Shown here: one piece after another, positions 9,001 to 16,639 of the stretch
Layout: each line of letters begins with the position of its first letter
Position numbering within the stretch: position 1 is the first letter of the stretch
Source: JACKHA01 sp041401985
GTDB lineage: Bacteria; Planctomycetota; Phycisphaerae; Phycisphaerales; UBA1924
Assembly: GCA_041401985.1 (NCBI GenBank)
Contig: JAWKTE010000008.1
Coordinates: forward strand, 128,863 to 192,862
Direction of reading: 5' to 3'
Length of the DNA: 64,000 nucleotides
Position numbers and translations under genes: made by a program
The notes under the pieces: model-generated
Seen by the model: the letters and a program-made list of their open reading frames with translations, nothing else
Told to the model about the DNA's origin: nothing
The model's database searches: none

Positions 9001-9712
9001 CCAGCACGCGCTGGAGGTGTACAAGGTGGCGACGGAGGTCCGCGAGGCCGCCATCGGGGCCTCGGCCTTCAGCGACTGGTGGGCGTACAAGGTCGAGGTG
9101 CAGGACGCGATCCCGTCGGCCGGCGCGATCATGCACGAGGTCGGCATCGTCGTGTCGTTCAACTCCGACTCCGATGAACTGGCCCGTCGCCTGAACATGG
9201 AGGCGGCCAAGGCGGTCCGCTACGGCGGGGTCGACCCGGCCGAGGCGCTGCGGTTCGTCACGCTCAATCCGGCGATCCAGCTCGGCATCGCCGACCGCGT
9301 CGGCTCGCTCGAAGCGGGCAAGGACGCGGACTTCGTGATCTGGTCGGGCGATCCGCTGTCGAGCCTGACGCGCTGCGAGGCGACGTACGTCGAGGGCCGC
9401 TGCCAGTTCTCGCTGGAGGAGGACGCGCAGATGCGCGAGGCCAACGCGAGCGAGCGCCGGCGGATCATCCAGCGGATCCTGGCCATGAGCCGCCCGGAGG
9501 AGCGGGGCGGGGCGCGCGGCGGCGACGGCGCCGGGCGCGCCGGGCCGGGCGGCGGTCGCCCCGGTCGCCCCGGCGTGCTGGGCCTGGCCGAGATCGCGGC
9601 CCGCGACGCCATCTCCAACCACCACCTCGACCTCATCCGCCAGGGGATGGACCCCGACGCGCCGGTGTGCGGCGACTGCGGCATGACGCTGCAGGAGTTG
9701 ATGAACCGCTAG
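6062..9712 (+). CDS. Exported amidohydrolase, tandem two-domain fusion
   Basis: This 1216-residue protein has a signal peptide of about 41 residues (LLLAFSGVPALAQ, then TG). Two imidazolonepropionase-like amidohydrolase units follow. The first (about 60-470) has the composite-barrel opening and ends with the family's VEVGKVASLIVADGDIFD, but its metal motif is lost: the expected HxH position reads GFIDPFVEVD. A beta-rich middle segment (about 480-700) separates them. The second unit (about 715-1150) is intact, with H795-S-H797 in GIIDCHSHTGL, a VHCHSYRAD segment and SFNSDSDE near the usual final metal-ligand position. A Gly/Arg-rich stretch and CGDCG end the protein. The likely role is hydrolysis of a cyclic amide or dipeptide in the periplasm; the substrate is unknown. 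The single-domain gene downstream is a relative. Confidence 0.88.
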   Translation: MLYAQGSAVPARAGGLARTFLGLRAGFALLLAFSGVPALAQTGTSPLAAPPNGVREGESSWHALVGATVHVAPGQTLEAATVVVRDGRIVSVRAGSDTDGDGEPDAPAAPAGARVWDCDGLHIYAGFIDPFVEVDAPVEPAGSPGLHWSSLIVPQRDATRGPGVPGDVASSLRGLGFTAAGVSPRGGILRGTAGVVSLGAAPSDSSRDRVPVYASDVYMAAGFDRVGWGGDESYPTSRLGSIALMRQSFIDAAWQVEAREAGATVAPNCLDELTAHADIPLAFDSGSELETVRAIYLAEEFGREGVWIGSGLEVRMLAGVVEAGWPLVLPLNFPETPDVSSVGRADSVSLTELMTWEQVPTGPRRFDAAGLDVSLTTHRLRRRGDFDDNLRKAIEHGLAPERALAMLTTNPAELLGVGDMLGSVEVGKVASLIVADGDIFDEDTEIRDVWVDGVRYEINAGAEPTLDGGWDLLAIDGGERIEGSLSFESGRRVAATIGEVTVRGRNARLSGEMVSFVIDTGGERAMPGEEGEAVASAVLVGPDRMVGQAMLPSGRVLQFSATRRGPDADPSGVWSVEFPGTPAPPIRLTIRNNRVEYEGEMAESVAVRDFKVEGNVMTYTVRPRESGRAEGESDPRTPEGDEAAAGDESAGEAGDPPGTVHIRAEITGDSMAGTATTGDGEEIAFTGTRTPLPPQEEEADEAPAVPETFGYPFGPYARTEMPAQETLVIRNATIWTSADAGIIENGAMLVSGGSILYVGDAAGLDDLLARVHLMAPIREIDAGGRHITPGIIDCHSHTGLTDINEGGQSCTAEVRISDGADPTDISWYRQLAGGVTAVNSLHGSANAIGGQNQVQRIRWGSVMPWDFFFEGAPLGIKFALGENPKRGNSYGPNAGNRYPQTRMGVEAVIRDRFTAAQQYAAAMERYEREGGVPPRRDLELEAMAEILAGDRLVHCHSYRADEILMLCQIAHQFGFVIGTFQHALEVYKVATEVREAAIGASAFSDWWAYKVEVQDAIPSAGAIMHEVGIVVSFNSDSDELARRLNMEAAKAVRYGGVDPAEALRFVTLNPAIQLGIADRVGSLEAGKDADFVIWSGDPLSSLTRCEATYVEGRCQFSLEEDAQMREANASERRRIIQRILAMSRPEERGGARGGDGAGRAGPGGGRPGRPGVLGLAEIAARDAISNHHLDLIRQGMDPDAPVCGDCGMTLQELMNR

Positions 9713-9803
9713 CGTGCGCTCGACCGCCTCTCGATCCGCGCCGCTTGTCCGTCTCGCTCGACCCGAACCATCCGCGCTCCGGCGCGTCGCCCAGGATCAA
9801 GCC

Positions 9804-11210
9804 ATGTCCACCCTCCGCGCAACCAGTTCGTGCAACGCCGGCCTCGCCGCGCACGCGATGTCCGCTCTCGCGGCCATCGCGCTCTCGGCCGGCCTCGCCG
9901 CCGCCCAGGACCTGACCTGGAAGGCCCCGCCGCAGGACCATCCGATCGCGATCGTCAACGCGACGATCCACCCCGTTTCCTCGGCCCCGATCGAGAACGG
10001 GTTTATCTTCTTCGACCAGGGACGCATCCTGCAGGTCGGCACGATGGACGACGGCCCGGTGTTCATCGGCACGACGCAGATCATCGACGCCTCGGGGCTG
10101 CACGTGTATCCGGGCCTGATCGGCCCCGTGACCGACCTTGGCCTGCTCGAGATGCAGGAGACCCGCCCCTCGACCGACCTCAGCGAGAACAACGATCCCA
10201 ACGGCGAGATCTACGCGGCCACCGCCGTCAACCCCGACTCGTGGCTCTTCCCCGTCACACGCTCCGGCGGCGTGCTGCTGGCCGGCACGCTGCCCACTGG
10301 CGGCACCATCCCCGGGCATGCCTCGCTGCTGCGCCTCGACGGCTGGACCACCGAGGAGATGACCGTCGATCGCGACATGGGGCTTGTGGTCAACTGGCCC
10401 AACATGCGCCCGTTCCAATCGCGCTGGATCACGACCTCCGACGAGGAGCAGATGCGGCGCTCGCGCGAGGCGGTCCAGCGGATCGACGAGGTGTTCGAGC
10501 AGGCCGAGGCGTATCGGGCGGCCCGCGCGGCCGACCCGACGCACACGATCGACCTGCGGTATGAGGGGATTCTGGCGTGCCTGCCGCCGGTGGGGTGGCA
10601 AGGTGGCCAGCACGATCGATCGGGTCAGGAACCGGTGCTGCTGAGCGCTCAGGACGTCGACCAGATCAACGCCGCGGTCACGTGGGCGGTCGGGCGTGGC
10701 CTGAACCCGATCGTCCACGGCGGGCGGGACGCCCCGCTGTGTGCCGAACTGCTCCGCGAGCACGACGTGCCGGTGATCATCGGCGGCACGTTCAACTTCC
10801 CCAAGCGCAGCGACTCGCCCTACGACGACGCGTACACGCTGCCGGCCCGGTGCGAGGCCGCGGGCATCCGCTGGTGCCTGGCCACTGGCGGGGAGTCGAT
10901 GAACGAGCGGAACCTCGGGCAGGCCGCCGGCATGGCCGCCGCGTTCGGGCTCGACCCGGACGCTGCGGTCCGCGGCGTCACGCTCTCGACCGCCGAGATC
11001 CTGGGCGTGGCCAGCGACTACGGCTCGCTCGACGACGGCAAGTCCGCGACGCTGATCGTGACCACCGGCTCGCCGCTGGAGATCGTCAGCGGCGTCGTGA
11101 TGGCGTTCATCGACGGGCGGATGATCGATCTGTCGAACCACCAGACGGAACTGGACCGCAAGTACCGCGAGCGGTACCGCCAGATGGGGGTGATCGGCGC
11201 AGATCGCTGA
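9804..11210 (+). CDS. Exported amidohydrolase-like protein lacking the HxH motif
   Basis: This 468-residue protein starts at the ATG at 9804 (AGGA just upstream); a GTG 90 bases earlier gives an atypical leader. A signal peptide of about 35 residues ends LSAGLAAAQD. The composite beta-sandwich and barrel are recognisable: VNATIHPVSSAPIENGFIFF at the front, VTLSTAEILGVASDYGSLDD and GKSATLIVTTGSP at the back. The loop that should read DxHxH reads YPGLIGPVTDLGL, so the binuclear metal site is probably absent. It follows the larger amidohydrolase by 91 bases and resembles its N-terminal unit more than its C-terminal one. It may be a non-catalytic partner; this is inference. Confidence 0.8.
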   Translation: MSTLRATSSCNAGLAAHAMSALAAIALSAGLAAAQDLTWKAPPQDHPIAIVNATIHPVSSAPIENGFIFFDQGRILQVGTMDDGPVFIGTTQIIDASGLHVYPGLIGPVTDLGLLEMQETRPSTDLSENNDPNGEIYAATAVNPDSWLFPVTRSGGVLLAGTLPTGGTIPGHASLLRLDGWTTEEMTVDRDMGLVVNWPNMRPFQSRWITTSDEEQMRRSREAVQRIDEVFEQAEAYRAARAADPTHTIDLRYEGILACLPPVGWQGGQHDRSGQEPVLLSAQDVDQINAAVTWAVGRGLNPIVHGGRDAPLCAELLREHDVPVIIGGTFNFPKRSDSPYDDAYTLPARCEAAGIRWCLATGGESMNERNLGQAAGMAAAFGLDPDAAVRGVTLSTAEILGVASDYGSLDDGKSATLIVTTGSPLEIVSGVVMAFIDGRMIDLSNHQTELDRKYRERYRQMGVIGADR

Positions 11211-11237
11211 CGCCAAATCCCGTCGCGTCCGCTGTGC

Positions 11238-11273
11238 CACCGAGCCACGCCGGATTTGCGGCGTTGCTCGGTG
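11238..11273. repeat. Intergenic hairpin, CACCGAG family
   Basis: 15-bp arms with one mismatch (11238-11252 and 11259-11273) around a six-base loop. The element, including its TGTGC border, also occurs in the opposite orientation at 16582-16617. It lies between convergent genes and has no T-tract. Confidence 0.8.
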
Positions 11274-11360
11274 CGGATTGATCGGCGATGCCGGGCCCGC
11301 CGGTACGCCCACGTTGCACTCGATGCCTCGATGCCTTCTGCCTCGGTGCCTTCCGTGGCA

Positions 11361-12440
11361 TCATCGCTCTGATTCCGGCATCCCCCGATCGCCCCCGATC
11401 AGCAGATCCCGGGCCCGCTCGTACCGCTCCAGCGTTCTGGCGACGATGTCCGCCGGCAGCGTCGGTCCGGGCGCACGCTTGTCCCACTCGCCGCGCGCGA
11501 CCAGCGTCTCGAGGTATTCGCGCACGAACTGCTTGTCGAACGACCGCTGGGCCCGCCCCGGCTCGTAGTCATCCGCGGGCCAGAACCGCGACGAGTCGGG
11601 CGTGAGGGCCTCGTCGATCAGGATCGGGTCGGCGTGTCCGTCCGAGCCGGTCGCGTCGATCGGAACGCCGAACTCGAACTTGGTGTCGGCGATGAGGATC
11701 CCCCGCGCCAGCGCGTACGCCGAGGCCGCGGTGTAGATCGCCAGCGAGCGGTCTTTCAGCGTGCTCAGCAGGCGGCGCGGCTCGGGCCAGCCCTGGCCTG
11801 CGAGGTGCTCGACAGCGGAATCGAATGAGACGTTCTCGTCGTGGGTGCCGACCTGCTCCTTGGTGGCGGGGGTGAAGATCGGTTGGGGCAGGCGGTCGGC
11901 CTGTTGCAGGCCGGGGGGCAGCGACACGCCGCAGATGGCGCCGGTGGCCTGGTAGTCCTTCCAGCCGGAGCCCTCGATGTAGCCGCGAACGACGCACTCG
12001 ACGGGCACGACGCGGCAGGCGCGGGCGATCATGATCCGCCCGGTGAGTCGCTCGCGGCCCGTGGCGGCGTCGCCGCCGGACAGGGCCGGATCGCCTCGCA
12101 AGGCCGCATCCGGTATTTGTCCCGGGTCGGTCGAGAGCAGGTGCGTCTTTGAGAGGCCGCGCGACTCGACGAATCGCGTCCAGAACACGGCCATCTGGGT
12201 CAGCACCCTGCCCTTGGTGGGGATGGGGGTGGGGAGCACGACGTCGAAGGCCGAGAGACGATCGGTCGCGACGATGAGCACGCGCGGCCCGGCGGCATCG
12301 TTTCCGGTTGTCGTCGGGCTGCCCGGCAGGTCGTAGAGATCGCGCACCTTGCCGTGGCGTGGGTTGGGCAGGGCCAGCGCGGTCGAGGCCAATGAGGCCG
12401 AAGCGAGCGCGTTGGGCACTTCGCGGGCGGGGTCTACCAT
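11361..12440 (-). CDS. purC: Phosphoribosylaminoimidazole-succinocarboxamide synthase
   Basis: SAICAR synthetase joins aspartate to CAIR with ATP in purine synthesis, in the cytoplasm. The 359-residue product starts at ATG 12440; an in-frame extension upstream is not conserved-looking. The GKVRDLYDL motif (about 30-38), DRLSAFDV (about 60), VECVVRGYIEGSGWKDY and DTKFEFGV are all present. The length and the long C-terminal tail fit the larger SAICAR synthetase type and not the 240-residue E. coli type. It is monocistronic here, flanked by an intergenic hairpin at its 3' end. A TACGCT box at six bases before the ATG suggests a leaderless message. Confidence 0.96.
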   Translation of the reverse strand: MVDPAREVPNALASASLASTALALPNPRHGKVRDLYDLPGSPTTTGNDAAGPRVLIVATDRLSAFDVVLPTPIPTKGRVLTQMAVFWTRFVESRGLSKTHLLSTDPGQIPDAALRGDPALSGGDAATGRERLTGRIMIARACRVVPVECVVRGYIEGSGWKDYQATGAICGVSLPPGLQQADRLPQPIFTPATKEQVGTHDENVSFDSAVEHLAGQGWPEPRRLLSTLKDRSLAIYTAASAYALARGILIADTKFEFGVPIDATGSDGHADPILIDEALTPDSSRFWPADDYEPGRAQRSFDKQFVREYLETLVARGEWDKRAPGPTLPADIVARTLERYERARDLLIGGDRGMPESER

Positions 12441-12446
12441 CGGCAC

Positions 12447-12452
12447 AGCGTA
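12447..12452 (-). promoter_or_regulatory. Putative -10 box (TACGCT) of purC
   Basis: On the minus strand TACGCT ends six bases before the purC ATG. No Shine-Dalgarno sequence is visible, so a leaderless transcript is likely. Confidence 0.45.
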
Positions 12453-12618
12453 GTGGGGCGGACGCCCGGCCAGCGGCGTGTCCGGTGTGCGCGGGCGGGT
12501 CGGATCGCCCGGATGGACGACGGAATCGGGGCGGGCCGGTTGCAAGTTCTGGCCGAGCCGCCACAATGTCCCTTCGCTCCCTGGCGTGGGGGCGGGGAAG
12601 CGGAGGCCGCCTCGACGC

Positions 12619-14322
12619 ATGCTGTCGTTCGTTCTCTTTGGCGCGGGTGAGGGTGAGTCGGGCTGGACGCCGCGACAGGTGTATCTGTACGGACCCGACG
12701 GGCTGCCCGTGCCGAGCGAGATCGCGTTCGAGGGCGACCTGCTGCTGTGCCGCAAGGCCTCGCCGGACACCGCCGGGCTCGCGCTGCAGTGCCGGCTGAC
12801 CACGCCGACGGACCTGGGGGCCGAGGATGGCGCTGAGGCGCCCGCGCCGCTGGGCGTGCTGTCGCTCCGGACCTGCCTGCTTCAGGAGCGGGACGACCCG
12901 CATCTCTTGAGCCTGGAACTGGCCCGGTATCGCCTGATGCTGTTCCTGAACCGCATGGAGGAGTGGGGCCTGGCCGACCTGCCGCCGGACGGCCCGATCA
13001 TGTCCCGCTTCGAGCAGGCGCGGCGTGTGTTCACCGATGCCCTGGTCGCCCAGCGGGCCGCGGAGGGCGACACGGGGCTGCACCACGGGTTCTCGCCCCG
13101 GGCCGATCGGCTGGCGCGGCGGGCGCTGGCGCTGGCTCTGGATGCGGGCGAGCGGCTGGCCCTCGATAAGGCGGCCAAAGACCTGGACTCGCGCGTGACC
13201 GGAAAGGCGTACAAGGCGGCGGTGGCTGCGTATGAGACGGCGACGCAGGAAAGCCCGCCCCCCGAGGCCGCCATCATCGTCGCGGGCATGACGGGCGTGA
13301 CGCTGCCCGGTCGCCCGACCATCGGTTGCATGGTCGATCCCGACGTGTTCACCGACGAACACCAGCGGGCAGTCGCGGCCACGTCGGACTTCGTGAGCAT
13401 CCCGACCCGCTGGACGGACCTGGAGCCGGTCGAGGGCAAGTACGCGTTCAAGAACACGGACCGCTGGATCGAGTGGGCGGTTCGCAAGGCGCGCCTGCCG
13501 ATCGTGGCGGGCCCGGTGATCGACCTGCGTCCCGGCGGCGCGCCCGACTGGCTGTACATCTGGGAGAACGACTACGAGACGCTGCGTCAGTACATCGACG
13601 AGCACATCCGCCAGGTCGTGACGCGGTACCGGCGGACCGTGAGCCGCTGGACCGTCGCCAGCGGGCTGCACGTCAACGGGAACTTCAAACTGTCGTTCGA
13701 GCAGATGATGGACCTGACGCGTCTGTGCATCGCGCGGACCAAGAAACTGCACCCGACGGCGAAGGTGCAGCTCGAGATCACGCAGCCTTGGGGCGAGTAC
13801 TACGCCTCGGACCGGCGGAGCCTGCCGCCGCACGTGTACGCGGAGATGCTGGTGCAGGCGTCGGTGCCGGCCGACGCGTTCGCGCTGCGGCTGCAACTGG
13901 GCCAGCCGACACCGGGGCAGGCGACGCGCGACCTCCTGGAGATCTCGTCGCTGCTGGATTTGTACGCGTCGGTGGAGCGTCCGATCGCGATCTCGATCCT
14001 TGGGGCGCCGTCGGCGCCGCCGGTGCTGGAGCGGGTAGAGCAGCAGGTGCTCGATCCGGGGTACTGGCGGGTGCCGTGGAGCGAGATGCATCAGGGCGAG
14101 TGGCTGGCGCGGGTCGCGGCGATTGCGGCTTCCAAGCCCTACGTCCAGAGCGTGTGCTGGCAGCAGATCGGCGACGCGGCGGAGGGGCGGGCGGCCCTGG
14201 AGATGCCCGACGGCGGGCTTCTCGGCACGGGCGGGCAGCCCAAGCCGGGGCTGCGGAAGTTGTACGACCTGCGCCAGGCGATCCGCGAGGGGCGGGTGGT
14301 TGCGGGCCTGGAACTGGCCTGA
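12619..14322 (+). CDS. GH10 xylanase-like protein without the catalytic glutamates
   Basis: The product has 567 residues, with ATG at 12619 (MLSFVLFGAGEGESGW). The first 230 residues are a family-specific module resembling a carbohydrate-binding or beta domain followed by a helical part. Residues about 235-540 follow the GH10 barrel: IPTRWTDLEPVEGKYAF, VAGPVIDLRPGG, PDWLYIWENDYETL. At the acid/base position, where GH10 has WDVVNE, this protein has WTVASGLHV. At the nucleophile strand it has PIAISILGAP in place of ITELD. There is no signal peptide. It is therefore probably not a xylanase, although automatic annotation may name it so. Planctomycetes are known to carry GH10-related proteins of this kind; their job is unknown to me. 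Confidence 0.75.
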   Translation: MLSFVLFGAGEGESGWTPRQVYLYGPDGLPVPSEIAFEGDLLLCRKASPDTAGLALQCRLTTPTDLGAEDGAEAPAPLGVLSLRTCLLQERDDPHLLSLELARYRLMLFLNRMEEWGLADLPPDGPIMSRFEQARRVFTDALVAQRAAEGDTGLHHGFSPRADRLARRALALALDAGERLALDKAAKDLDSRVTGKAYKAAVAAYETATQESPPPEAAIIVAGMTGVTLPGRPTIGCMVDPDVFTDEHQRAVAATSDFVSIPTRWTDLEPVEGKYAFKNTDRWIEWAVRKARLPIVAGPVIDLRPGGAPDWLYIWENDYETLRQYIDEHIRQVVTRYRRTVSRWTVASGLHVNGNFKLSFEQMMDLTRLCIARTKKLHPTAKVQLEITQPWGEYYASDRRSLPPHVYAEMLVQASVPADAFALRLQLGQPTPGQATRDLLEISSLLDLYASVERPIAISILGAPSAPPVLERVEQQVLDPGYWRVPWSEMHQGEWLARVAAIAASKPYVQSVCWQQIGDAAEGRAALEMPDGGLLGTGGQPKPGLRKLYDLRQAIREGRVVAGLELA

Positions 14323-14358
14323 GCCCCCGGGGGCCGACGCGTCGGATGCCGGGGCGGC

Positions 14359-15501
14359 TTACTTGAGCGCGTCGGGGACGATGGCGTGGAGTTCCTTGAG
14401 GCGCTCGGCCTGGGCCGCCGGCATGACGAGCGTGGCGTCGGGCGTGTGGATGATGATCATGTCCTTGCAGCCAAGCAGGGCGATGGTGTGCCCGGGCTGG
14501 CTGGAGACGGCGAGGTTGCCGGCGGAGGCGACCGCGGCGAGGGTGGCGCCGGCGGCGCGGTTGTTGTCCTTGTCGGGCGTAAGGGTCTGGCCGAAGGCGG
14601 GCCAAGAGCCGACGTCCAGCCACGTCAGGTCCATGAGGACGGTGGCGACGCAGACGCGTTCGGCTGGTGTGGCACGCGAGGCGGGCTCCATGAGGGCGTA
14701 GTCGACGCTGGTCTTCGGGAGGGTGGGGTAGACCTCGCCGAGCACGCGGGCCTGGTCTGGCGTGCCCCAGGCGGCCTGGATCTTCATGAGGCCGGCGTAG
14801 CAGTCGGGCTTCCAGCGCTCCAGGCAGTCGAGCACGGTGCGGGCGGCGAAGACGAACATGCCTGAGTTCCAGCCGAACTGGCCGCTCTCGACGTAGGCCT
14901 GGGCCCGGGGCAGGTCGGGCTTCTCGACGAAGCGCTGGACGCGGAAGGCCAGGTTCTTGTCGGCGGCCGGGGCGCTTTGGGGCAGGGCGAGCGGTGCGGC
15001 ACGCTCGACGTAGCCGAAGCCGGTGGCGGGGTAGGTGGGCTTGATGGAAAAGGTGACCAGGCGCGTGGGGTCCTGCTCGACGAGGCGGAAGCCAAGGTCC
15101 ATGAGGTGCTGGAAGGTCGCGACCGGCTCGATGATGTGGTCGGCGGTCAGGACGGCGAAGATCGCGTCGGGGTCGGATTTGGCCAGCACGGCGGCGGTGA
15201 GGCCGACGGCGTTGACGGTGTCGCGTCCGACGGGCTCGCCCAGGATCTGGGCGTCGGCGAAGGCCGGGAGGGCGGCGCGGATGGGGGCTCGGTAGGCCTC
15301 GCCGGTGCAGATGAGGCGACGCTCGGGCGAGACGAGGCCCTCGAGGCGGGCCGCGGCGAGTTCGAGGAGGCTGCGGGGGCGGTCGTCGCCGGGTCGCTGG
15401 ATGAAGGGGAGGAGTTGCTTTGGCAGGCCGGCGCGGCTCATGGGCCAGAGTCGGGTGCCGGCGCCGCCGGCCATGATCATCGCGTGGCGGGTGGTGGACA
15501 T
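14359..15501 (-). CDS. manC: Mannose-1-phosphate guanylyltransferase
   Basis: The enzyme makes GDP-mannose from GTP and mannose 1-phosphate, feeding glycan and exopolysaccharide synthesis. At 380 residues it is a stand-alone nucleotidyltransferase without the phosphomannose isomerase domain. The signature MAGGAGTRLWPMSR and PKQLLPF lie at about 9-32, GEPVGRDTVNAVG near 90, TADHII near 120, and FVEKP near 195. WNSGMFVF and DVGSWPAFG follow. The start at 15501 (MSTTRHAMIMAGGAG) is chosen because the nucleotide loop follows directly. An array-type repeat separates it from the ruvA gene upstream on the same strand. Confidence 0.93.
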   Translation of the reverse strand: MSTTRHAMIMAGGAGTRLWPMSRAGLPKQLLPFIQRPGDDRPRSLLELAAARLEGLVSPERRLICTGEAYRAPIRAALPAFADAQILGEPVGRDTVNAVGLTAAVLAKSDPDAIFAVLTADHIIEPVATFQHLMDLGFRLVEQDPTRLVTFSIKPTYPATGFGYVERAAPLALPQSAPAADKNLAFRVQRFVEKPDLPRAQAYVESGQFGWNSGMFVFAARTVLDCLERWKPDCYAGLMKIQAAWGTPDQARVLGEVYPTLPKTSVDYALMEPASRATPAERVCVATVLMDLTWLDVGSWPAFGQTLTPDKDNNRAAGATLAAVASAGNLAVSSQPGHTIALLGCKDMIIIHTPDATLVMPAAQAERLKELHAIVPDALK

Positions 15502-15550
15502 GGGGGATCGTTGGCCTGTCGGGCGGCGGCGGCTTGTCCGGGACACTGTG

Positions 15551-15689
15551 GAACGCGAAGGCCGCGAAGGACGCGATGCGGAAGGGGCGGGGGTACCGGT
15601 GGCTCGGGACCCTCAGACGGACAACCCGAATGGAACATGGAGCCACGCGATCGCAGCGCCGAGTTCGCGTCCTTCGCGGCCTTCGCGTT
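15551..15689. repeat. Inverted CGCGAAGGA repeat arrays
   Basis: A 23-bp stretch at 15554-15576 (CGCGAAGGCCGCGAAGGA and five more bases) is an exact reverse complement of 15665-15687, with 88 bases between. A related pair lies at 53777-53922. The unit is about 9 bases, CGCGAAGGM. It occupies the gap between ruvA and manC. Confidence 0.8.
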
Positions 15690-15721
15690 TGTCCTGACCG
15701 GGGAGGGCGTCCGTCGCCGGT

Positions 15722-16360
15722 TCACGCCCCGAAGGCGGCGGAGACGAGGGTGTGGGTGTCGGCTTCCTGCCCGACGCGGGCGGCGGCGGCGGCGATCTGG
15801 CGCTCGGCCTCGGCGCGAGTCTGGCCCAGGGCCATGAGGGCGAGCACGGCCTCCTCCGCGGCGGACGTGGTGGGGGTGGCCAGCGGTTTGGCCTCGCGGG
15901 CGGACTCGGGGGACCAGCCCAGGTCGGCCAGCAGCGGCTCGACCTTGCCGGAGAGTTCGGCGACGATCGTGTCGCTCAGGCGCTTGCCGATCTCGGGCAG
16001 TTCCTGCAGGGCCTTGGCGTCCTTGCGCATGATCGCCTCGATGACGGCGATCGGCTCGGCCTCCAGGGCGCGGAGGGCCCGCTTGTTGCCCAGGCCCTTG
16101 ACGGTCGTGAAGACCTCGAAGAAGCGGCGCTCGCCGGCGGAGCGGAAGCCGAGGAGGCGCGGGATGAACGACGCGCCCTGGGCGTGGGACTCGAGGTATT
16201 CGAGGGTGACGAGTGTGACGGGCTGGCCGAGGCTGGAGGCGAGTGCGGCGGCGAGGTAGGCCGGGAGCAGGACCTCGCGGGCGATGGAGCCGTCGCCCAG
16301 GGCGATGGTGGCGGTGTTGCCGGCGATGGCCTCAAGCGTTCCGCGGACGCGGCTGATCAT
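15722..16360 (-). CDS. ruvA: Holliday junction branch migration subunit RuvA
   Basis: RuvA binds four-way DNA junctions and loads the RuvB motor during recombination. The 212-residue product starts MISRVRGTLEAIAGN at 16360, the OB-fold start typical of RuvA. Helix-hairpin-helix DNA-binding motifs follow (TTVKGLGNKRALRAL near 97 and LQELPEIGKRLSDTIVAEL near 130). The C-terminal domain III (about 165-212) contains AEEAVLALMALGQTRAEAERQI, which contacts RuvB. ruvB and ruvC are not adjacent. A TATCCT box six bases upstream suggests a leaderless message. Confidence 0.94.
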   Translation of the reverse strand: MISRVRGTLEAIAGNTATIALGDGSIAREVLLPAYLAAALASSLGQPVTLVTLEYLESHAQGASFIPRLLGFRSAGERRFFEVFTTVKGLGNKRALRALEAEPIAVIEAIMRKDAKALQELPEIGKRLSDTIVAELSGKVEPLLADLGWSPESAREAKPLATPTTSAAEEAVLALMALGQTRAEAERQIAAAAARVGQEADTHTLVSAAFGA

Positions 16361-16366
16361 GGGGCG

Positions 16367-16372
16367 AGGATA
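16367..16372 (-). promoter_or_regulatory. Putative -10 box (TATCCT) of ruvA
   Basis: On the minus strand TATCCT ends six bases before the ATG at 16360, without a ribosome-binding site between them. Confidence 0.45.
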
Positions 16373-16519
16373 GCAGGACGGAGGCTTGACGCGGATCATG
16401 CGTCGCGGCGGTGGGGATTCAAGGGGTGGGGGCGCTATGGGCGGGAATTGGCGCGCGCCGGTGTGTTATGAAATGCGATTGCGCGCACAAAGGTGCTCGT
16501 GGCGCCGGCCGTTGATCGG

Positions 16520-16553
16520 CACCGACCTGCTCCGCGGACTGCGCAGGTCGGTG
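16520..16553. repeat. Intergenic hairpin, CACCGACCTGC family
   Basis: Perfect 11-bp arms (16520-16530 and 16543-16553). The 12-base loop contains the palindrome TCCGCGGA. Borders are GATCGGCAC and GTGGCAC. A degenerate copy lies at 20759-20790. Confidence 0.8.
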
Positions 16554-16581
16554 GCACGGCGGGCGTCCGTTTGTTGACGGG

Positions 16582-16617
16582 CACCGAGAAACGCCGCAGA
16601 GCCGGCGTGTCTCGGTG
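16582..16617. repeat. Intergenic hairpin, CACCGAG family (second copy)
   Basis: 15-bp arms with one mismatch and a six-base loop (16597-16602). Reversed, it matches the copy at 11238-11273 in stem, loop position and TGTGC border. It lies 22 bases before the aspS stop codon, downstream of that gene. Confidence 0.8.
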
Positions 16618-16639
16618 GCACAGTGGGCGAGTGATTGGC

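Noticed and set aside
14359..15501. ManC as a bifunctional enzyme with phosphomannose isomerase
   Set aside because: At 380 residues it ends before the isomerase cupin; there is no second domain.
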